From assembly GCF_026008515.1 (NCBI RefSeq), contig NZ_BQYM01000008.1, forward strand, positions 62,001 through 126,000: 64,000 bases of DNA, written 5' to 3'. A model generated the notes under the pieces. That model ran no database searches. It saw only the letters and a program-made list of their open reading frames with translations, and had not been told where the DNA came from. The DNA comes from Hoyosella levis (GTDB taxonomy: Bacteria > Actinomycetota > Actinomycetes > Mycobacteriales > Mycobacteriaceae). Positions 1 through 12,041 of this stretch are shown here, piece after piece. The translations under genes and the position numbers were made by a program. How positions within the stretch are numbered: the stretch's first letter is position 1; each line of letters begins with the position of its first letter.

Positions 1-1246
1 CGACCGGGAAGTCGCGCACGAACGTCGGAGCATGGAGATGATCACCGATAAGGTGCTCCCACAATTCCTCCACTAGCTTGCCGTGGCCATATCCCTTGCC
101 CTCCGGGACCTCGAAGCCGACGCGCTGCGCGATGGCAAGCAAGTCCTCCACCGTGGTGTCTGGCGTCACGTCCTCGCCAAGGATTTCGGATAGCGAAGGA
201 TACATTTCCATCACTGTCCACTCGCCGTCGATATCATAGACCGACCCATCGGCAAGGATGATCTGACGCGTACCAAATGCAGCGTCCGCGACTTCCTGGA
301 TGACTTCACGTATCATCCGCGCCGAATCATCGTAGGTTCCGTATGCCTCATACGTCTCGAGCATCGCGAACTCGGGCGAATGCGACGAGTCCGCTCCTTC
401 GTTGCGGAAGTTCCTGTTGATCTCGAAAACCCTGTCGATACCGCCAACCACGCAGCGCTTCAGAAACAGCTCGGGAGCGATCCGGAGGTACAAGTCCATG
501 TCGAGCGCGTTCGAATGCGTAACAAATGGGCGTGCCGCGGCACCGCCATGCAATGTCTGCAACATCGGTGTCTCTACCTCAAGGAAACCCCGGCGCTCGA
601 GCGCGTTGCGCAGCTCGCGCACCACGGCCATCCGCTTGCGCGCCATGTCCCGCGCTTCCGGGCGCACGATCAGGTCCACGTAGCGCTGCCGGATTCGTGA
701 TTCCTCGTTCAGTTCCTTGAATGTCACTGGCAACGGGCGCAATGCCTTTGATGCCATCTGCCACCCGCTGGCCATCACGCTCAGCTCGCCGCGGCGGGAA
801 CTGATGACCTCGCCAGTGACCTGGACGATATCGCCGAGATCCACATCCGACTTCCACTGGCCCAGCGCGTCCGCACCGATCTCGGCGAGGCTGAGCATCG
901 CCTGCAGCTGGGTGCCATCCCCTTCCTGCAGGACCCCGAAGCACAGCTTGCCGGTGTTGCGGATGAACATCACCCGGCCCACGACGCTCACGTGCTCGCC
1001 CGTGGACTCGCCCGCCGCGATGTCGCCGTGCTTCTCGCGGACCTCTCGCAGGGAATGCGTGCGCTCCACCGAGACCGGATAGGCCTCGCCTCCGGACTCG
1101 ATGAGCCGGTCGCGCTTCTCGCGCCGAATGCGGAGCTGCTCGAACTCGTCGCTCGCCGCGCTCGCCGCTGCGCTCGTCGTGGACTGGGAAGGATCGGACA
1201 CTGGACTCACCGTCGCCTGGTTGTCGGAATCTCGGGCAGCACTCAC
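1..1246 (-). CDS. lysS: Lysyl-tRNA synthetase, class II (3' end outside window)
   Basis: Charges tRNA-Lys with lysine in the cytoplasm. About 415 residues are visible, with the C-terminal part cut off by the window edge. After an N-terminal OB-fold anticodon-binding region comes class II motif 1 and then motif 2, seen as [14 protein letters not shown], followed by MLETYEAYG, all typical of bacterial LysRS. The chosen start is the GTG at 1246; in-frame GTGs at 1210 and 1201 are alternatives and would only trim a low-complexity N-terminus. The gene lies 46 bp downstream of the cupin-rhodanese gene on the same strand and is the last visible member of a minus-strand series. Identification is secure; only the exact start is open. 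Confidence 0.95.
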   Translation of the reverse strand, partial: MSAARDSDNQATVSPVSDPSQSTTSAAASAASDEFEQLRIRREKRDRLIESGGEAYPVSVERTHSLREVREKHGDIAAGESTGEHVSVVGRVMFIRNTGKLCFGVLQEGDGTQLQAMLSLAEIGADALGQWKSDVDLGDIVQVTGEVISSRRGELSVMASGWQMASKALRPLPVTFKELNEESRIRQRYVDLIVRPEARDMARKRMAVVRELRNALERRGFLEVETPMLQTLHGGAAARPFVTHSNALDMDLYLRIAPELFLKRCVVGGIDRVFEINRNFRNEGADSSHSPEFAMLETYEAYGTYDDSARMIREVIQEVADAAFGTRQIILADGSVYDIDGEWTVMEMYPSLSEILGEDVTPDTTVEDLLAIAQRVGFEVPEGKGYGHGKLVEELWEHLIGDHLHAPTFVRDFPV

Positions 1247-1292
1247 GACAGACCAGAATAGTGGCTCAGTGCCCAACGTCCCGCATCGCGGA

Positions 1293-2132
1293 TCAGTGCG
1301 CGGCCATCACCGCAGCATCACGATGATGCCCGACACCGCCGAGGATCGCGCGCAGCGGCTCCACCGGGCCTTCCTCCGCAAGGCCGGCAAAGCCATCGAC
1401 GAGCACGCGGGCACGCGTGATGCCACGGCGCCGGAGCTCGGAAACGATGGGCTGCGCGGCCATCCCGTCCGCGCTGGCGATGATCCATTCGATGTCGGTG
1501 CTCGTAGCCTCGCGGAACCGCACAGCGCTGCGGGGATCAACGCGATGGGCCACCTTGTCCGGGTCGATCGCGATCGCCCCGAGCAACGGGCCCTGCGCGA
1601 TGCGCTCCTGCTGCGTGCGGATATCAATGACGCGCGCTCCCCGCGCGACCGCGGTCGGCAAGTCGCTGGGGAAGAGGGCGGTGGCTGCGAGATCGTCGAG
1701 CGGGGCCCGGTGCCGCGCCACGGCATGCACCGCGACGGCGGGGCCACCGGCCACGGGCCGAGTGCCCCGCATCGTGCCGCTCGCGAATGATGCTTGCTCG
1801 CCACTGCCAGCCCGGCGCGTGATCCGCCCCTCCCCGTTCCAGCGCTCGATATCGAGCTCGCCGGTGAGGACCGTGATCGCTGCGGCACCCAGCCCGGTCG
1901 GCCGGTGCCATCGGGTAGTGGGCTCCTGCTCCACGAGCCACACCTCGATATGGTCATCGCGGTGCAGCAGCCAGCGCTGGCGGCCTGGCACGACCTCGTG
2001 CGCAAGGAACTGGGCGGTGCCATCGAGCACCCGCGCGGCGTGCTCATCGGCAGTGGCGAGCAGGACCGGCGCGGAGGGCACGCGCGCGGGCGCCGCTGCG
2101 GCAGCAGGAAGGGATGTAGCGGTGGCGATCAT
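1293..2132 (-). CDS. Fused cupin (cysteine-dioxygenase-like) and rhodanese-like protein, active sites apparently degenerate
   Basis: 279 residues. Residues about 50-145 look like a cysteine-dioxygenase-type cupin (VWLVEQEP, then VLTGEL near 88-94). Residues about 160-265 look like a single rhodanese domain ([11 protein letters not shown] near 167-177; [19 protein letters not shown] near 233-251). Both catalytic sites look wrong. The His-x-His pair expected before VLTGEL is reduced to one histidine (H76), the later histidine is not found near residues 118-124, and the rhodanese loop reads ASADGMA (219-225) without cysteine. The start at 2132 is supported by GGAG ten bases upstream; an upstream GTG at 2252 in this frame overlaps the Cys-rich leader ORF and is not favoured. 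The leader suggests cysteine-dependent expression. I infer a sensing or structural role in sulfur metabolism rather than catalysis. Confidence 0.75.
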   Translation of the reverse strand: MIATATSLPAAAAAPARVPSAPVLLATADEHAARVLDGTAQFLAHEVVPGRQRWLLHRDDHIEVWLVEQEPTTRWHRPTGLGAAAITVLTGELDIERWNGEGRITRRAGSGEQASFASGTMRGTRPVAGGPAVAVHAVARHRAPLDDLAATALFPSDLPTAVARGARVIDIRTQQERIAQGPLLGAIAIDPDKVAHRVDPRSAVRFREATSTDIEWIIASADGMAAQPIVSELRRRGITRARVLVDGFAGLAEEGPVEPLRAILGGVGHHRDAAVMAAH

Positions 2133-2176
2133 GGGGGAAATCTCCAGGGGAATGTCGGCAGAACAGTGCGGCGGTC

Positions 2177-2254
2177 TCAGAGGGCGCGACAGTTCTGCGG
2201 ACAGCAGGCATCGACGCGCCAGGAACGGCACGCCACATGCTTGGAGATCCACAT
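2177..2254 (-). CDS. Cysteine-rich leader peptide (25 aa), probable attenuator
   Basis: A short ORF runs ATG at 2254 to TGA at 2177 and contains five cysteines in 25 residues, four of them in the last half (DACCPQNCRAL). It ends 44 bp before the start of the cupin-rhodanese gene and is in a different frame. Actinobacteria are known to place Cys-rich upstream ORFs before sulfur-metabolism genes, where ribosome stalling at Cys codons under cysteine limitation opens the downstream start. The position, size and Cys density fit that class. No strong ribosome-binding site precedes the ATG, so it may be translated from a leaderless transcript. Confidence 0.75.
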   Translation of the reverse strand: MWISKHVACRSWRVDACCPQNCRAL

Positions 2255-2318
2255 GCCTATCAGTGTTGCACAGGCACAGCAGGATCGGTAGCCGATAAGG
2301 GCATGGATCACAGGTTGC

Positions 2319-3173
2319 TCAGCGCGCGGCACGCTGGGCATGCACCGCGGATGCGCGCGGGTTGTGGGCCACCGCGGGGCGATGTGGCCGTCGCTGGGCC
2401 GCTAGGTGGCGCTCGAACACCAGGCGCAGGCCCGTCAATGTCAGTTCGGGCTCGTGGCGCAGCACCGTCTCGCACTCGTCGAGCACCAGGGTGGCGAGGC
2501 CGCCCGTCGCGATCACGGTCGCGTCCTGCAGGCGCGCTTCGCGCTGCACGCGCCGCACCAGGCCATCCACCTGGCCAGCGAACCCGAAAACGACCCCGGC
2601 CTGCAAGCACTCGACGGTGTTCTTGCCGATGACCGACCGTGGCCGCACCATCTCGACCTTGCGCAGCGCCGCGGCCTGGCTGGCGAGCGCATCCACCGAG
2701 ATCTCGATTCCTGGGGCTATCGCGCCACCAAGGAGCTCCCCGCTGGCCGAGACGACATCCACGCTGGTGGAGGTGCCGAAATCGACGACGATGCACGCGC
2801 TGCGGCAGGCATGGTAGGCGGCGAGCGCGTTGACCACCCGATCAGCGCCCACTTCCTTGGGATTGTCGACGAGCAGCGGCACGCCGGTCTTCACGCCGGG
2901 CTCCACGAGCACGTGGGGCACGTTCGGCCAGTATCGTTCGAGCATGACGCGCAGCTGGCGCAGCAGCGACGGGACCGTGGAGAGCCCCGAGACCCCGGTG
3001 ACGCTCGCTGCGAGAGGCCCGAGCAGGCCACGCACCATGAGAGCGAGCTCATCGGCAGTGGTCCGCGGGTCTGTGCGCACGCGCCAATCAGCGACGAGGC
3101 GCGATTCCTCGCCAGCGCCCTCGAAAAGGCCGAGAACGATATTGGTGTTCCCGACATCTACGGCGAGCAGCAT
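2319..3173 (-). CDS. coaX: Type III pantothenate kinase
   Basis: Phosphorylates pantothenate, the first committed step of coenzyme A synthesis. The protein (284 aa) starts [17 protein letters not shown], the phosphate-binding motif of the acetate-kinase-like fold. It continues with [12 protein letters not shown] (catalytic Asp region), [13 protein letters not shown] and [11 protein letters not shown], and TGGLA near residue 213, all diagnostic of CoaX. The Ala/Arg/Pro-rich C-terminal tail of about 25 residues is longer than usual. The stop of panD is 2 bp upstream of its start, so panC-panD-coaX are translated as one operon covering pantothenate synthesis and activation. Confidence 0.95.
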   Translation of the reverse strand: MLLAVDVGNTNIVLGLFEGAGEESRLVADWRVRTDPRTTADELALMVRGLLGPLAASVTGVSGLSTVPSLLRQLRVMLERYWPNVPHVLVEPGVKTGVPLLVDNPKEVGADRVVNALAAYHACRSACIVVDFGTSTSVDVVSASGELLGGAIAPGIEISVDALASQAAALRKVEMVRPRSVIGKNTVECLQAGVVFGFAGQVDGLVRRVQREARLQDATVIATGGLATLVLDECETVLRHEPELTLTGLRLVFERHLAAQRRPHRPAVAHNPRASAVHAQRAAR

Positions 3174-3175
3174 GG

Positions 3176-3613
3176 TCAGGCAGCGTTCGGCGCGGCGGGC
3201 TGCGCGGGCGAGCGGGGCGACTTGAGCCCGGAGCCCTCGGGAGCGTGGGCGGGGTCCACGCCCAGCTCGATCTGCGCGTTGGCCTCGTCGACGAACACGA
3301 TGCGCGGCTCGTAGGCCCGCGCCTCGGCATCCTCCATGACTCCATAGGAAATGAGGATGACCAGGTCACCGGGATGGACGAGGTGCGCTGCCGCCCCGTT
3401 GATACCGATCACGCCGGACCCGCGCTCGCCCGAGATCACATACGTCTCGAGGCGGGCGCCGTTGTTGATGTCGACAATGGTCACCTTCTCGCCCTCGATG
3501 AGGTCGGCGGCGTCGAGCAGGTCGGCGTCAACGGTGACCGAACCTACGTAGTGCAGGTCGGCCTGGGTGACGGTCGCTCGATGGATCTTGGATTTCAGCA
3601 TGGTGCGGAACAT
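3176..3613 (-). CDS. panD: Aspartate 1-decarboxylase precursor
   Basis: Makes beta-alanine from L-aspartate with a pyruvoyl group formed by self-cleavage. At 145 aa it matches the mycobacterial enzyme nearly position by position: [12 protein letters not shown], then YVGS, where cleavage between Gly24 and Ser25 creates the pyruvoyl, then [20 protein letters not shown] and [10 protein letters not shown]. An internal ATG four codons in would also serve as a start and gives the more usual N-terminus. It lies between panC (15 bp upstream) and coaX (2 bp downstream), supplying beta-alanine for PanC. Confidence 0.96.
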   Translation of the reverse strand: MFRTMLKSKIHRATVTQADLHYVGSVTVDADLLDAADLIEGEKVTIVDINNGARLETYVISGERGSGVIGINGAAAHLVHPGDLVILISYGVMEDAEARAYEPRIVFVDEANAQIELGVDPAHAPEGSGLKSPRSPAQPAAPNAA

Positions 3614-3628
3614 GACGGGGTTCTCCGT

Positions 3629-4549
3629 TCAGTGGTGGTCGGATTGCGGTTCGGGCGAGCCCGTCCGAGGACCCGGTGCCACGACCAGGCCAACGTTGTC
3701 GATCAATCGGGTCTCCCCGACCCGGGCGGCGATGAGCAGTCGTGCCTCCCCGCCTTCCGGCTCCAGCGGCTCGAGCTGCGGGCCGCGCAGCTCCAGGTAG
3801 TCGAGCGTGATGGACGGCGCATGGGCCAGTACCGCATGAGCGGCGGCGAGCACTGCCTCCGGCCCGTGGTCCCCAGCGTGAGCGCCAGCGACCAGCGCGG
3901 CCGAGAGCACGGTGGCGTCGTGGCGCTGCTCCTCGGTCAGGTAGCGGTTGCGGGAGCTCATCGCCAGCCCATCAGCTTCCCGCACCGTGGGCACGCCCAC
4001 GATCCGCGTGCCGAGATCGAGGTCGGCGACCATCTGCCGGATCAGCGCGAGCTGCTGGTAGTCCTTCTCCCCGAAAAAGGCGGCATGGGGGCGCGCGATG
4101 AGCAGGAGCTTCGCCACGACTGTCAGCATTCCCGCGAAATGCCCGGGGCGGCTCGCGCCCTCGAGCTCGTCCCCGATCGATCCGGGATGGACCATGGTGC
4201 GCCGGCCCTGCGGATACATCTCGCGCGCGGACGGCGCGAAGACGATCTCCACGCCGGCCTCGCGCAGCAGCTCCACGTCAGCGTCGAGGGTTCGCGGGTA
4301 CTTGTCGAGATCCTCGCCCTCGCCGAACTGCAGCGGATTGACGAAGATCGAGACGATCACCACGCTGTTGGGCGTGCGGCGGGCCATCTTGACCAGCTCG
4401 ATATGGCCCGCGTGCAGCGCTCCCATGGTGGGCACGAGCACGACCTGCCGGCCCGTGCGGCGCAAGGCCGAGGAGATCCGCGCGACCGTAGCGGGATCCT
4501 GATGGACCCGCAGATCGCCCGGTGCGAACAATGTCGTGTTGCCACTCAT
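3629..4549 (-). CDS. panC: Pantoate--beta-alanine ligase
   Basis: Condenses pantoate with beta-alanine using ATP. The 306-residue protein has the adenylylation signature [15 protein letters not shown] near residues 40-54, [36 protein letters not shown] and the KMSKS-like MSSRNRYL. Its ATG overlaps the stop of the upstream Rossmann-fold gene (ATGA at 4546-4549), indicating translational coupling. Cytoplasmic; member of the panC-panD-coaX set. Confidence 0.96.
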   Translation of the reverse strand: MSGNTTLFAPGDLRVHQDPATVARISSALRRTGRQVVLVPTMGALHAGHIELVKMARRTPNSVVIVSIFVNPLQFGEGEDLDKYPRTLDADVELLREAGVEIVFAPSAREMYPQGRRTMVHPGSIGDELEGASRPGHFAGMLTVVAKLLLIARPHAAFFGEKDYQQLALIRQMVADLDLGTRIVGVPTVREADGLAMSSRNRYLTEEQRHDATVLSAALVAGAHAGDHGPEAVLAAAHAVLAHAPSITLDYLELRGPQLEPLEPEGGEARLLIAARVGETRLIDNVGLVVAPGPRTGSPEPQSDHH

Positions 4550-5457
4550 TGGCCCTGCCTCCCGTCGAGAACGTCGAACATCGGCACGCCCGCGCCGGAT
4601 TGCTGGGCGGTGCGTCGCGCGAGCGCCCGGTATCCGTTCGCGATTTCGGGGTCCACCTCGCCCAGCGCATCGAGGTGCCGGGCAACCGTGGCGGAGTCGC
4701 CGCGAGCCACTGGCCCGGTCAGCGCGGACTGACCGCGCCGCAGCACGTTGTCCAGCGCGGCGGAGAGCAAGGGTGCCACCATTCGCTGGGCCGTCGCGCG
4801 CCGCTCCAGGCCGGGCACGTCACCGAGGGCTGCTTCAAGAGCGGCCACCGCGTCAACGACCAGGGTCACCAGGTGGTTCGCGCCATGGGCGAGCGCCGCG
4901 TGATAGAGGGCGCGGTCCTGCTCGGGAATGGGAACGGGCTCTGCTCCGATCTCCAGGACAAGCGCCTGCGCGACCGCGGAACCGGTCGCATCGGCAGCAG
5001 TGACCCCGAAGCAGGCGCTGCGCAGCCGCTCGGTGTCCTCGGCGGAGCCCAGGAAGGTCATGGCCGGATGCAGTGCCAGCGCGAGCGCCCCCGCTTCGAC
5101 GAGCGGCTCGAGGACGGAGATCCCGTAGGTGCCGGAGGTGTGGGCGACGATCGTGCCCGGTCGCACCGCGCCGCAGGCAGCGAGACCACGGGCCAGGCCG
5201 GGCAGCTCGGTATCGGGGACGGCAAGGACAAGCAGCTCGGATCGCTCGGCCACCTCGGGCGGCGGCAGGATCGCGGCATCGGGCAGCCGTGTGGTCGCGC
5301 GACCGACCGACGCATCGGACACCGCGGAGCAGGCTACGACGGGGTGCCCAGCGGCCGCGAGGGCCTCGCCGAGCGCAGTACCAACCCGGCCAGCGGAAAT
5401 GACCCCGACCGCTAGGCGCGCGGGCATGGGGTCGCGAGTGAGCTCGTGTGAGGTCAC
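4546..5457 (-). CDS. DUF2520/Rossmann-fold oxidoreductase-like protein
   Basis: 303 aa if started at the GTG at 5457, which has GAGAGG 7 bases upstream; an ATG at 5427 ([11 protein letters not shown]) is the alternative. An N-terminal NAD(P)-binding Rossmann segment, [21 protein letters not shown], is followed by a DUF2520 C-terminal helical domain with LHPAMTFLG and [16 protein letters not shown]. It resembles ketopantoate-reductase-like dehydrogenases, and its fixed position before panC across mycolic-acid bacteria suggests a link to pantothenate formation. That link is inference; the substrate is unknown. Confidence 0.88.
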   Translation of the reverse strand: MTSHELTRDPMPARLAVGVISAGRVGTALGEALAAAGHPVVACSAVSDASVGRATTRLPDAAILPPPEVAERSELLVLAVPDTELPGLARGLAACGAVRPGTIVAHTSGTYGISVLEPLVEAGALALALHPAMTFLGSAEDTERLRSACFGVTAADATGSAVAQALVLEIGAEPVPIPEQDRALYHAALAHGANHLVTLVVDAVAALEAALGDVPGLERRATAQRMVAPLLSAALDNVLRRGQSALTGPVARGDSATVARHLDALGEVDPEIANGYRALARRTAQQSGAGVPMFDVLDGRQGQ

Positions 5458-5579
5458 CTTTGTCCTCTCGTTCGTTCCAGTCCTGCGCTGCAGGTACCAG
5501 ACGTGTGCGTCAAGGATAGGCTCGTTGACCTCGGATCCTGAAGGCCTAGGGCAGGTGAGGTTTGTCACCCATGCCCAGG

Positions 5580-6167
5580 CTACTCGGCGCGCGCCGTCGC
5601 CCGATCCGCCCCGATGTCATCCTCGAGCTCGGCATCGACGACCTCCTCGGGCGCTCCAGCGACGGCGATCGGGGAATCGCCCGCGGGGCCTATCTCGCGG
5701 ACCTCTATCTGCTCCACGGTGCTGCGGGTAGCCAGGGCGTACTCCACATGCCCACGCATCGAGGCCATCTCGTGGCGAAGCGCGGCAAGCTGCTCGGCGG
5801 TCTCGGTCCGCGAGCGTGTATCGAGCTCGCGGCGCAGCCTCGCCTCGACAGTCAGCTCGTGGCGGCGACGGCTCGTGATCTCCCGCGAGAGCTGCATCTC
5901 GTACACCAGGCGCATGTCACGGATGCGAGCACGCTCTGCTTCGGTCTCCTTGCGGTACTTGACCACCGCCACCACGCCGATGATGGCCGCCCACAGCGCG
6001 ATGACAAACCCGATGCGCAGTGCTTCGACGCTAGTGCTGAGCATCAGGAAGACACTGGCCGCCGCGGAGAGCACCACGACGAGGGCGAGCAGCGAGCTGC
6101 CGCGGCGCCGATGCCTGGCGCGGCGGGCATGTGGCGAATCCTGCTGGGGTCCTGCGTGTTCCGGCAT
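5580..6167 (-). CDS. DUF6779-type membrane protein with coiled-coil segment
   Basis: 195 aa from the ATG at 6167; an upstream extension in the same frame is Arg/Pro-rich and looks non-coding. Two adjacent hydrophobic helices (LLALVVVLSAAASVFLML and IGFVIALWAAIIGVVAVV) are followed by a long charged helical region rich in Arg and Glu (RRELDTRSRTETAEQLAALR) and an acidic C-terminus. The topology suggests two membrane passes with a cytoplasmic coiled coil. It corresponds in position and design to Rv3604c. No enzymatic motif is visible; function unknown. Confidence 0.8.
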   Translation of the reverse strand: MPEHAGPQQDSPHARRARHRRRGSSLLALVVVLSAAASVFLMLSTSVEALRIGFVIALWAAIIGVVAVVKYRKETEAERARIRDMRLVYEMQLSREITSRRRHELTVEARLRRELDTRSRTETAEQLAALRHEMASMRGHVEYALATRSTVEQIEVREIGPAGDSPIAVAGAPEEVVDAELEDDIGADRATARAE

Positions 6168-6222
6168 GCCCCAGAAAATACCGGTGTGCCTGCCCCCGCC
6201 GCGGCAACTGGCTCGGCGAGCC

Positions 6223-6702
6223 TCAGGAAGCCGGGCCCCGGCGGTCGTCGTCCTCGGGATCGTCGGGCGCGCGGCAGGCCCGCTCGAGCCACAGGGCTGC
6301 CGCGGCGAGCAGTAGCCCGCCGAGCGTGCCGACGATGGTGGCGGGGAAGTCCTCGGTCGCCGCCCTGATCGTACCGACATCCGGGAGCAGCACGAGCAGC
6401 AGGCCCGCCCATGCTCCTGCGAACGCCGCGCCGATCAGCGACGACGCCTTGGCGAGCGCCACGATCCGCGCGATGGTCACGGGTTGCCACTGGTTCGGGC
6501 CAAGCCCGACACGATGCTCCGTGATGCTCCGGGCGATGCGCACGGCAAGCACTGCCTCCATGATCGCGACCGGGTACAGGGAGCCGCCGATGTACCAGCG
6601 CAGCGGTGGCAGCGCGCCGGGAAAACCCCGGGCCAGCAGCCAGGCCGCGATGAGCGCGGTGACCGCGAGCGCGGCAAGATCAGAGATCCGCGTGGCGCGC
6701 AT
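6223..6702 (-). CDS. DUF3180 family membrane protein
   Basis: 159 aa with four predicted membrane helices: ALAVTALIAAWLLA, YPVAIMEAVLAVRIA, SSLIGAAFAGAWAGLLLVLL and GTLGGLLLAAAALWLERACR. The tail is Asp/Glu-rich. It sits 3 bp after folK, in the position of Rv3605c, and is co-transcribed with the folate genes. The family has no established function. The start ATG at 6702 gives a compact protein beginning just before the first helix. Confidence 0.88.
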   Translation of the reverse strand: MRATRISDLAALAVTALIAAWLLARGFPGALPPLRWYIGGSLYPVAIMEAVLAVRIARSITEHRVGLGPNQWQPVTIARIVALAKASSLIGAAFAGAWAGLLLVLLPDVGTIRAATEDFPATIVGTLGGLLLAAAALWLERACRAPDDPEDDDRRGPAS

Positions 6703-6705
6703 GGC

Positions 6706-7209
6706 TCACCAGCCCGTCGGTGGCGCGAGCGGCCGCACGGCCTGCACCTCGGCGTCCGGCAGGCGATCCAGGAGATCAGTGAGCGAAATGCCCGCGAGGG
6801 TCGCTCCTCGTTGCACCTCCGCCCAGGGCACGAGCACGAAGGCTCGCTCGTGAGCTCGCGGGTGCGGCAGCGTCAGGCGTGGATCGTCGCTGCGGATCTC
6901 GCCGCGGGCATCGTGGCAGGCGATGATGTCGACATCGAGGGTGCGCGGGCCCCATCGGATGTCGCGCACCCGCTCGGCAGCCTGCTCGCACTGCTGCGCC
7001 AGGTCGAGCCAATCGGCGGGAGCCCAATCGGCGGCCTCGGCGAGGAGGATCGCATTGAGGAACGGCTCCTGCTCGACCCCGCCCCAGGGGGGTGTCTCGT
7101 AGATCCGGGAGCGGGCGACGAGCCGCGTGCCCAGCGCGTCGATGACACCCTCGAGGTGAGCGCGCCGATCGCCGATGTTGGAGCCGATGGAGAGGACTGC
7201 GAACGTCAT
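6706..7209 (-). CDS. folK: 6-hydroxymethyl-7,8-dihydropterin pyrophosphokinase
   Basis: Transfers pyrophosphate from ATP to hydroxymethyl-dihydropterin in folate synthesis. 167 aa beginning MTFAVLSIGSNIGDR, with YETPPWGG, FLNAILLAEA and the signature WGPRTLDVDII (ATP/Mg site), then LPHPRAHERAFVLVPW. The ATG at 7209 overlaps the folB stop by 4 nt. The longer open frame upstream is a shadow of folB. Operon order is folE-folP-folB-folK. Confidence 0.95.
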   Translation of the reverse strand: MTFAVLSIGSNIGDRRAHLEGVIDALGTRLVARSRIYETPPWGGVEQEPFLNAILLAEAADWAPADWLDLAQQCEQAAERVRDIRWGPRTLDVDIIACHDARGEIRSDDPRLTLPHPRAHERAFVLVPWAEVQRGATLAGISLTDLLDRLPDAEVQAVRPLAPPTGW

Positions 7210-7595
7210 CGCGCGCCCGTTCCCGCTTGGTCGCGGTGGCGCACAACCGTCACGGAGACGTCGGCGAACGTGTGCGGGATCGGCGCGGACGGCTTGTGGA
7301 GGGTGACCTCGGCCCGCTGGATCCGGGCATCGGCGATGACCACATCGGCGATGCGGGTGGCGACGGTCTCGATCAGGTCGCATGGCTCGCCGCTGATGAT
7401 CCCGACCGCTGTGTGGGCGAGCGCGCCGTAATCAATGGTGTCGTTGAGGTCATCGGTGCGCCCGGCGGTGGTGTGATCCACGGCGAGCAGGATATCGACG
7501 ATGAATTCCTGGCCGTCGCGCCGCTCGTGGTCGAACACGCCGTGGTGGCCCCGGGCCCGGAGGCCACGCAGATGGATGAGGTCGCTGCTGGTCAT
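7206..7595 (-). CDS. folB: Dihydroneopterin aldolase
   Basis: Cleaves dihydroneopterin to 6-hydroxymethyl-dihydropterin and glycolaldehyde. 129 aa from the ATG at 7595, which overlaps the folP stop (4 nt). Family features are GLRARGHHGVFDHERRDGQ, which includes the catalytic region, DTIDYGALA, LIETVATRIAD and VTLHKPSAPIPHTFADV. An in-frame ATG ten codons upstream lies within folP and is less likely. Confidence 0.94.
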   Translation of the reverse strand: MTSSDLIHLRGLRARGHHGVFDHERRDGQEFIVDILLAVDHTTAGRTDDLNDTIDYGALAHTAVGIISGEPCDLIETVATRIADVVIADARIQRAEVTLHKPSAPIPHTFADVSVTVVRHRDQAGTGAR

Positions 7596-8488
7596 CGCGG
7601 CACCTCTCCCCCGGTGCTGCCCCATGCCTGGGCCACCGCGAGCGCGTCGAGCGTGGAGCGGGCATCGTGCACCCGCACGCCCCAGGCGCCGCGTGCCGCG
7701 GAGAGGGCGGAGATGGCGGCGGTGGCGGTATCGCGCTGATCAACGGGCCGGGGATCGCCCTCGGGGCCGGCGAGGAGCGATCCGAGGAAGCGCTTGCGGG
7801 AAGCCCCGACGAGCACCGGGAATCCCAGGCCCGCGAGGTGGGGCAGGGCCCGCAGCAGTGCCCAGTTGTCAGCGGCTGACTTCGCGAACCCGAGACCGGG
7901 GTCTACGAGGATCGCATCGGGCGAGACCCCGGCGCGCACTGCGGCATCGACCTGGCTGAGCAGCTCGGCACTGACCTCGGAGACGATATCGCGGTAATGC
8001 TCGCGCCCGCTGTCGCGGCGGTGCACGTAGTCACCATTGGAGCGCCAGTGCATAAGGATCCACGGCACCTTGGCGTCAGCGACCACTCGCGCCATGCGCG
8101 GATCGGCCTGGCCCCCGGAGACATCATTGACAATGCTGGCGCCCGCTTCGATCGCAGCGCTCGCGACATCCGCGCGCATCGTGTCGATGCTGCACGGGAT
8201 TCCCTCCGCGGCGAGGGCCTCGATGACGGGAACCACGCGGCGGGACTCGATGCCCGGCTCCACGCGGGTAGCGCCCGGCCGCGTTGATTCCCCGCCGATG
8301 TCGATGATGTCCACTCCCAGGGCATGCAGCTCGCGGCCCCGCGCCACGGCACGATCGGTGCGCAGGTACTCCCCGCCGTCCGAGAAGGAATCCGTGGTGA
8401 CGTTGACGATGCCCATCACCACGCAGCGCCCGGGAGCGGGCAGGAGCGGGTGGCGGAACGACATGCTGGCTGGTCCTGTGCTGGTCAT
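7592..8488 (-). CDS. folP: Dihydropteroate synthase
   Basis: Joins dihydropterin pyrophosphate to p-aminobenzoate; the sulfonamide target. 298 aa TIM barrel with [67 protein letters not shown] and [11 protein letters not shown]. It resembles FolP1 rather than the diverged FolP2. The start overlaps the folE stop by 4 nt. Confidence 0.96.
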   Translation of the reverse strand: MTSTGPASMSFRHPLLPAPGRCVVMGIVNVTTDSFSDGGEYLRTDRAVARGRELHALGVDIIDIGGESTRPGATRVEPGIESRRVVPVIEALAAEGIPCSIDTMRADVASAAIEAGASIVNDVSGGQADPRMARVVADAKVPWILMHWRSNGDYVHRRDSGREHYRDIVSEVSAELLSQVDAAVRAGVSPDAILVDPGLGFAKSAADNWALLRALPHLAGLGFPVLVGASRKRFLGSLLAGPEGDPRPVDQRDTATAAISALSAARGAWGVRVHDARSTLDALAVAQAWGSTGGEVPR

Positions 8489-9079
8489 TTCCTGAGGATC
8501 AGGTCGAGTGCTTCGGAGCGCGAGATGGGGCTGGTCTTGAGGATGCCGCGCACCGCGGAGGTCGTGGTGGTGGCGCCCGGCTTGCGGATGCCCCGCATGG
8601 CCATGCAGAGGTGCTCGGCCTCGATGACGACGATCGCGCCTCGTGGCTCGAGCTTGCGCATGAGCGCATCAGCGATCTGGCTGGTGAGCCGTTCCTGCAC
8701 CTGGGGGCGCTTGGCGTAGAGATCGACGACGCGCGCGAGCTTGGACAGCCCTGTGACGCGGCCGGTCGGCCCCGGGATGTAGCCAACGTGCGCGACCCCA
8801 TGAAACGGCACGAGATGGTGCTCGCACGTGGAGTACATAGGGATGTCCTTGACGAGGACGAGCTCCTCATGGCCCTCGTCGAAGGTCTTGTCGAGCACGC
8901 TATCGGGGTCGGTGTGCAGGCCCGCGAACAGCTCGGCGTAGGCCCGCGCGACACGTGCGGGCGTCTCGGCCAGCCCATCGCGGTCCGGGTCCTCCCCGAT
9001 GGCGAGCAGCAGCTCGCGCACCGCGGCCTCGGCCCTGGCCTGGTTGAACGTGCTTGGCCCGGGCACGATGTTGGCGATC

Positions 9080-9093
<14 letters not shown>
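8485..9093 (-). CDS. folE: GTP cyclohydrolase I
   Basis: Converts GTP to dihydroneopterin triphosphate, the entry step of folate synthesis. 202 aa from [12 protein letters not shown]. The zinc and active-site residues appear in [19 protein letters not shown] (Cys and His ligands) and [13 protein letters not shown] (second Cys). The ATG at 9093 overlaps the end of ftsH by 14 nt; a longer reading frame upstream is a shadow of the ftsH tail. The gene is translationally linked to ftsH on one side and folP on the other. Confidence 0.95.
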
Positions 9094-11263
<2,170 letters not shown>

Positions 11264-11478
11264 ACAGATTTAGCCGGGTGGCTTATCCTTCCAGTGCACG
11301 GACCGAAGCTCGCCGGGCAGCAAACACACCTGGCGGTGAGATTCCAGGCTACCGCCCGTTCACGGCAAGGGGTAACCGCGCGCCGATCCGGGCCCGTCCG
11401 CCCGCCTCCGCGCATGGCCGGAAACCTTGCGACCGCAGGCATTTGGCCCGGCAGCGACCACGCTAAGCCTGCAGCGAA

Positions 11479-12039
11479 CTAGCAATAGACCTTGGGATCG
11501 AGCAGCCCGATATAGGGCAGGTCGCGGTACCGCTCGTCGTAGTCGAGGCCGTAGCCGACCACGAAGTCATTCGGGATGTCGAAGCCCACGTGGGTGATCT
11601 CCACCTGCATGCTGATCGCCTCGGGCTTGCGCAGCAGCGTGCAGATCTCCAGCGAGCGCGGGTTCCGCGCTTCCAGGTTGCGCACCAGCCAGGAGAGCGT
11701 GAGCCCCGAGTCGATGATGTCCTCGACGATCAGGACATCCCGGTCCGCGATATCGCGGTCGAGGTCCTTGAGGATGCGAACGACGCCGGACGACGAGGTG
11801 GACGAGCCGTAGGAACTGACCGCCATGAACTCCATCTGCGTCGGAATGGGCAGCGCGCGCGCCAGATCCGTCATGAACATCATCGCGCCCTTGAGCACGC
11901 CCACGAGCAGCAGGTCCTCCTCGGGGTCCTTCCCTGGATCTGGCTGGTACCTCTGCGCGAGCTCGGCGGCCAGCTCAGTGGTCCGGGCCCGGATCTGGTC
12001 CTCGCTGATGACCACGGATGCGATATCGCCGTCATACAC
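11479..12039 (-). CDS. hpt: Hypoxanthine phosphoribosyltransferase
   Basis: Purine salvage enzyme converting hypoxanthine and guanine to IMP and GMP. 186 aa from a GTG at 12039 preceded by a GAGGAGAGGGG stretch about 10 bases away. Type I PRTase features are [16 protein letters not shown] (PPi loop), the PRPP-binding [14 protein letters not shown] with the acidic pair, and [18 protein letters not shown] near the C-terminus. The start lies 2 bp from the tilS stop, so tilS-hpt are coupled, as is common in bacteria. Confidence 0.95.
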   Translation of the reverse strand: MYDGDIASVVISEDQIRARTTELAAELAQRYQPDPGKDPEEDLLLVGVLKGAMMFMTDLARALPIPTQMEFMAVSSYGSSTSSSGVVRILKDLDRDIADRDVLIVEDIIDSGLTLSWLVRNLEARNPRSLEICTLLRKPEAISMQVEITHVGFDIPNDFVVGYGLDYDERYRDLPYIGLLDPKVYC

Positions 12040-12041
12040 GA

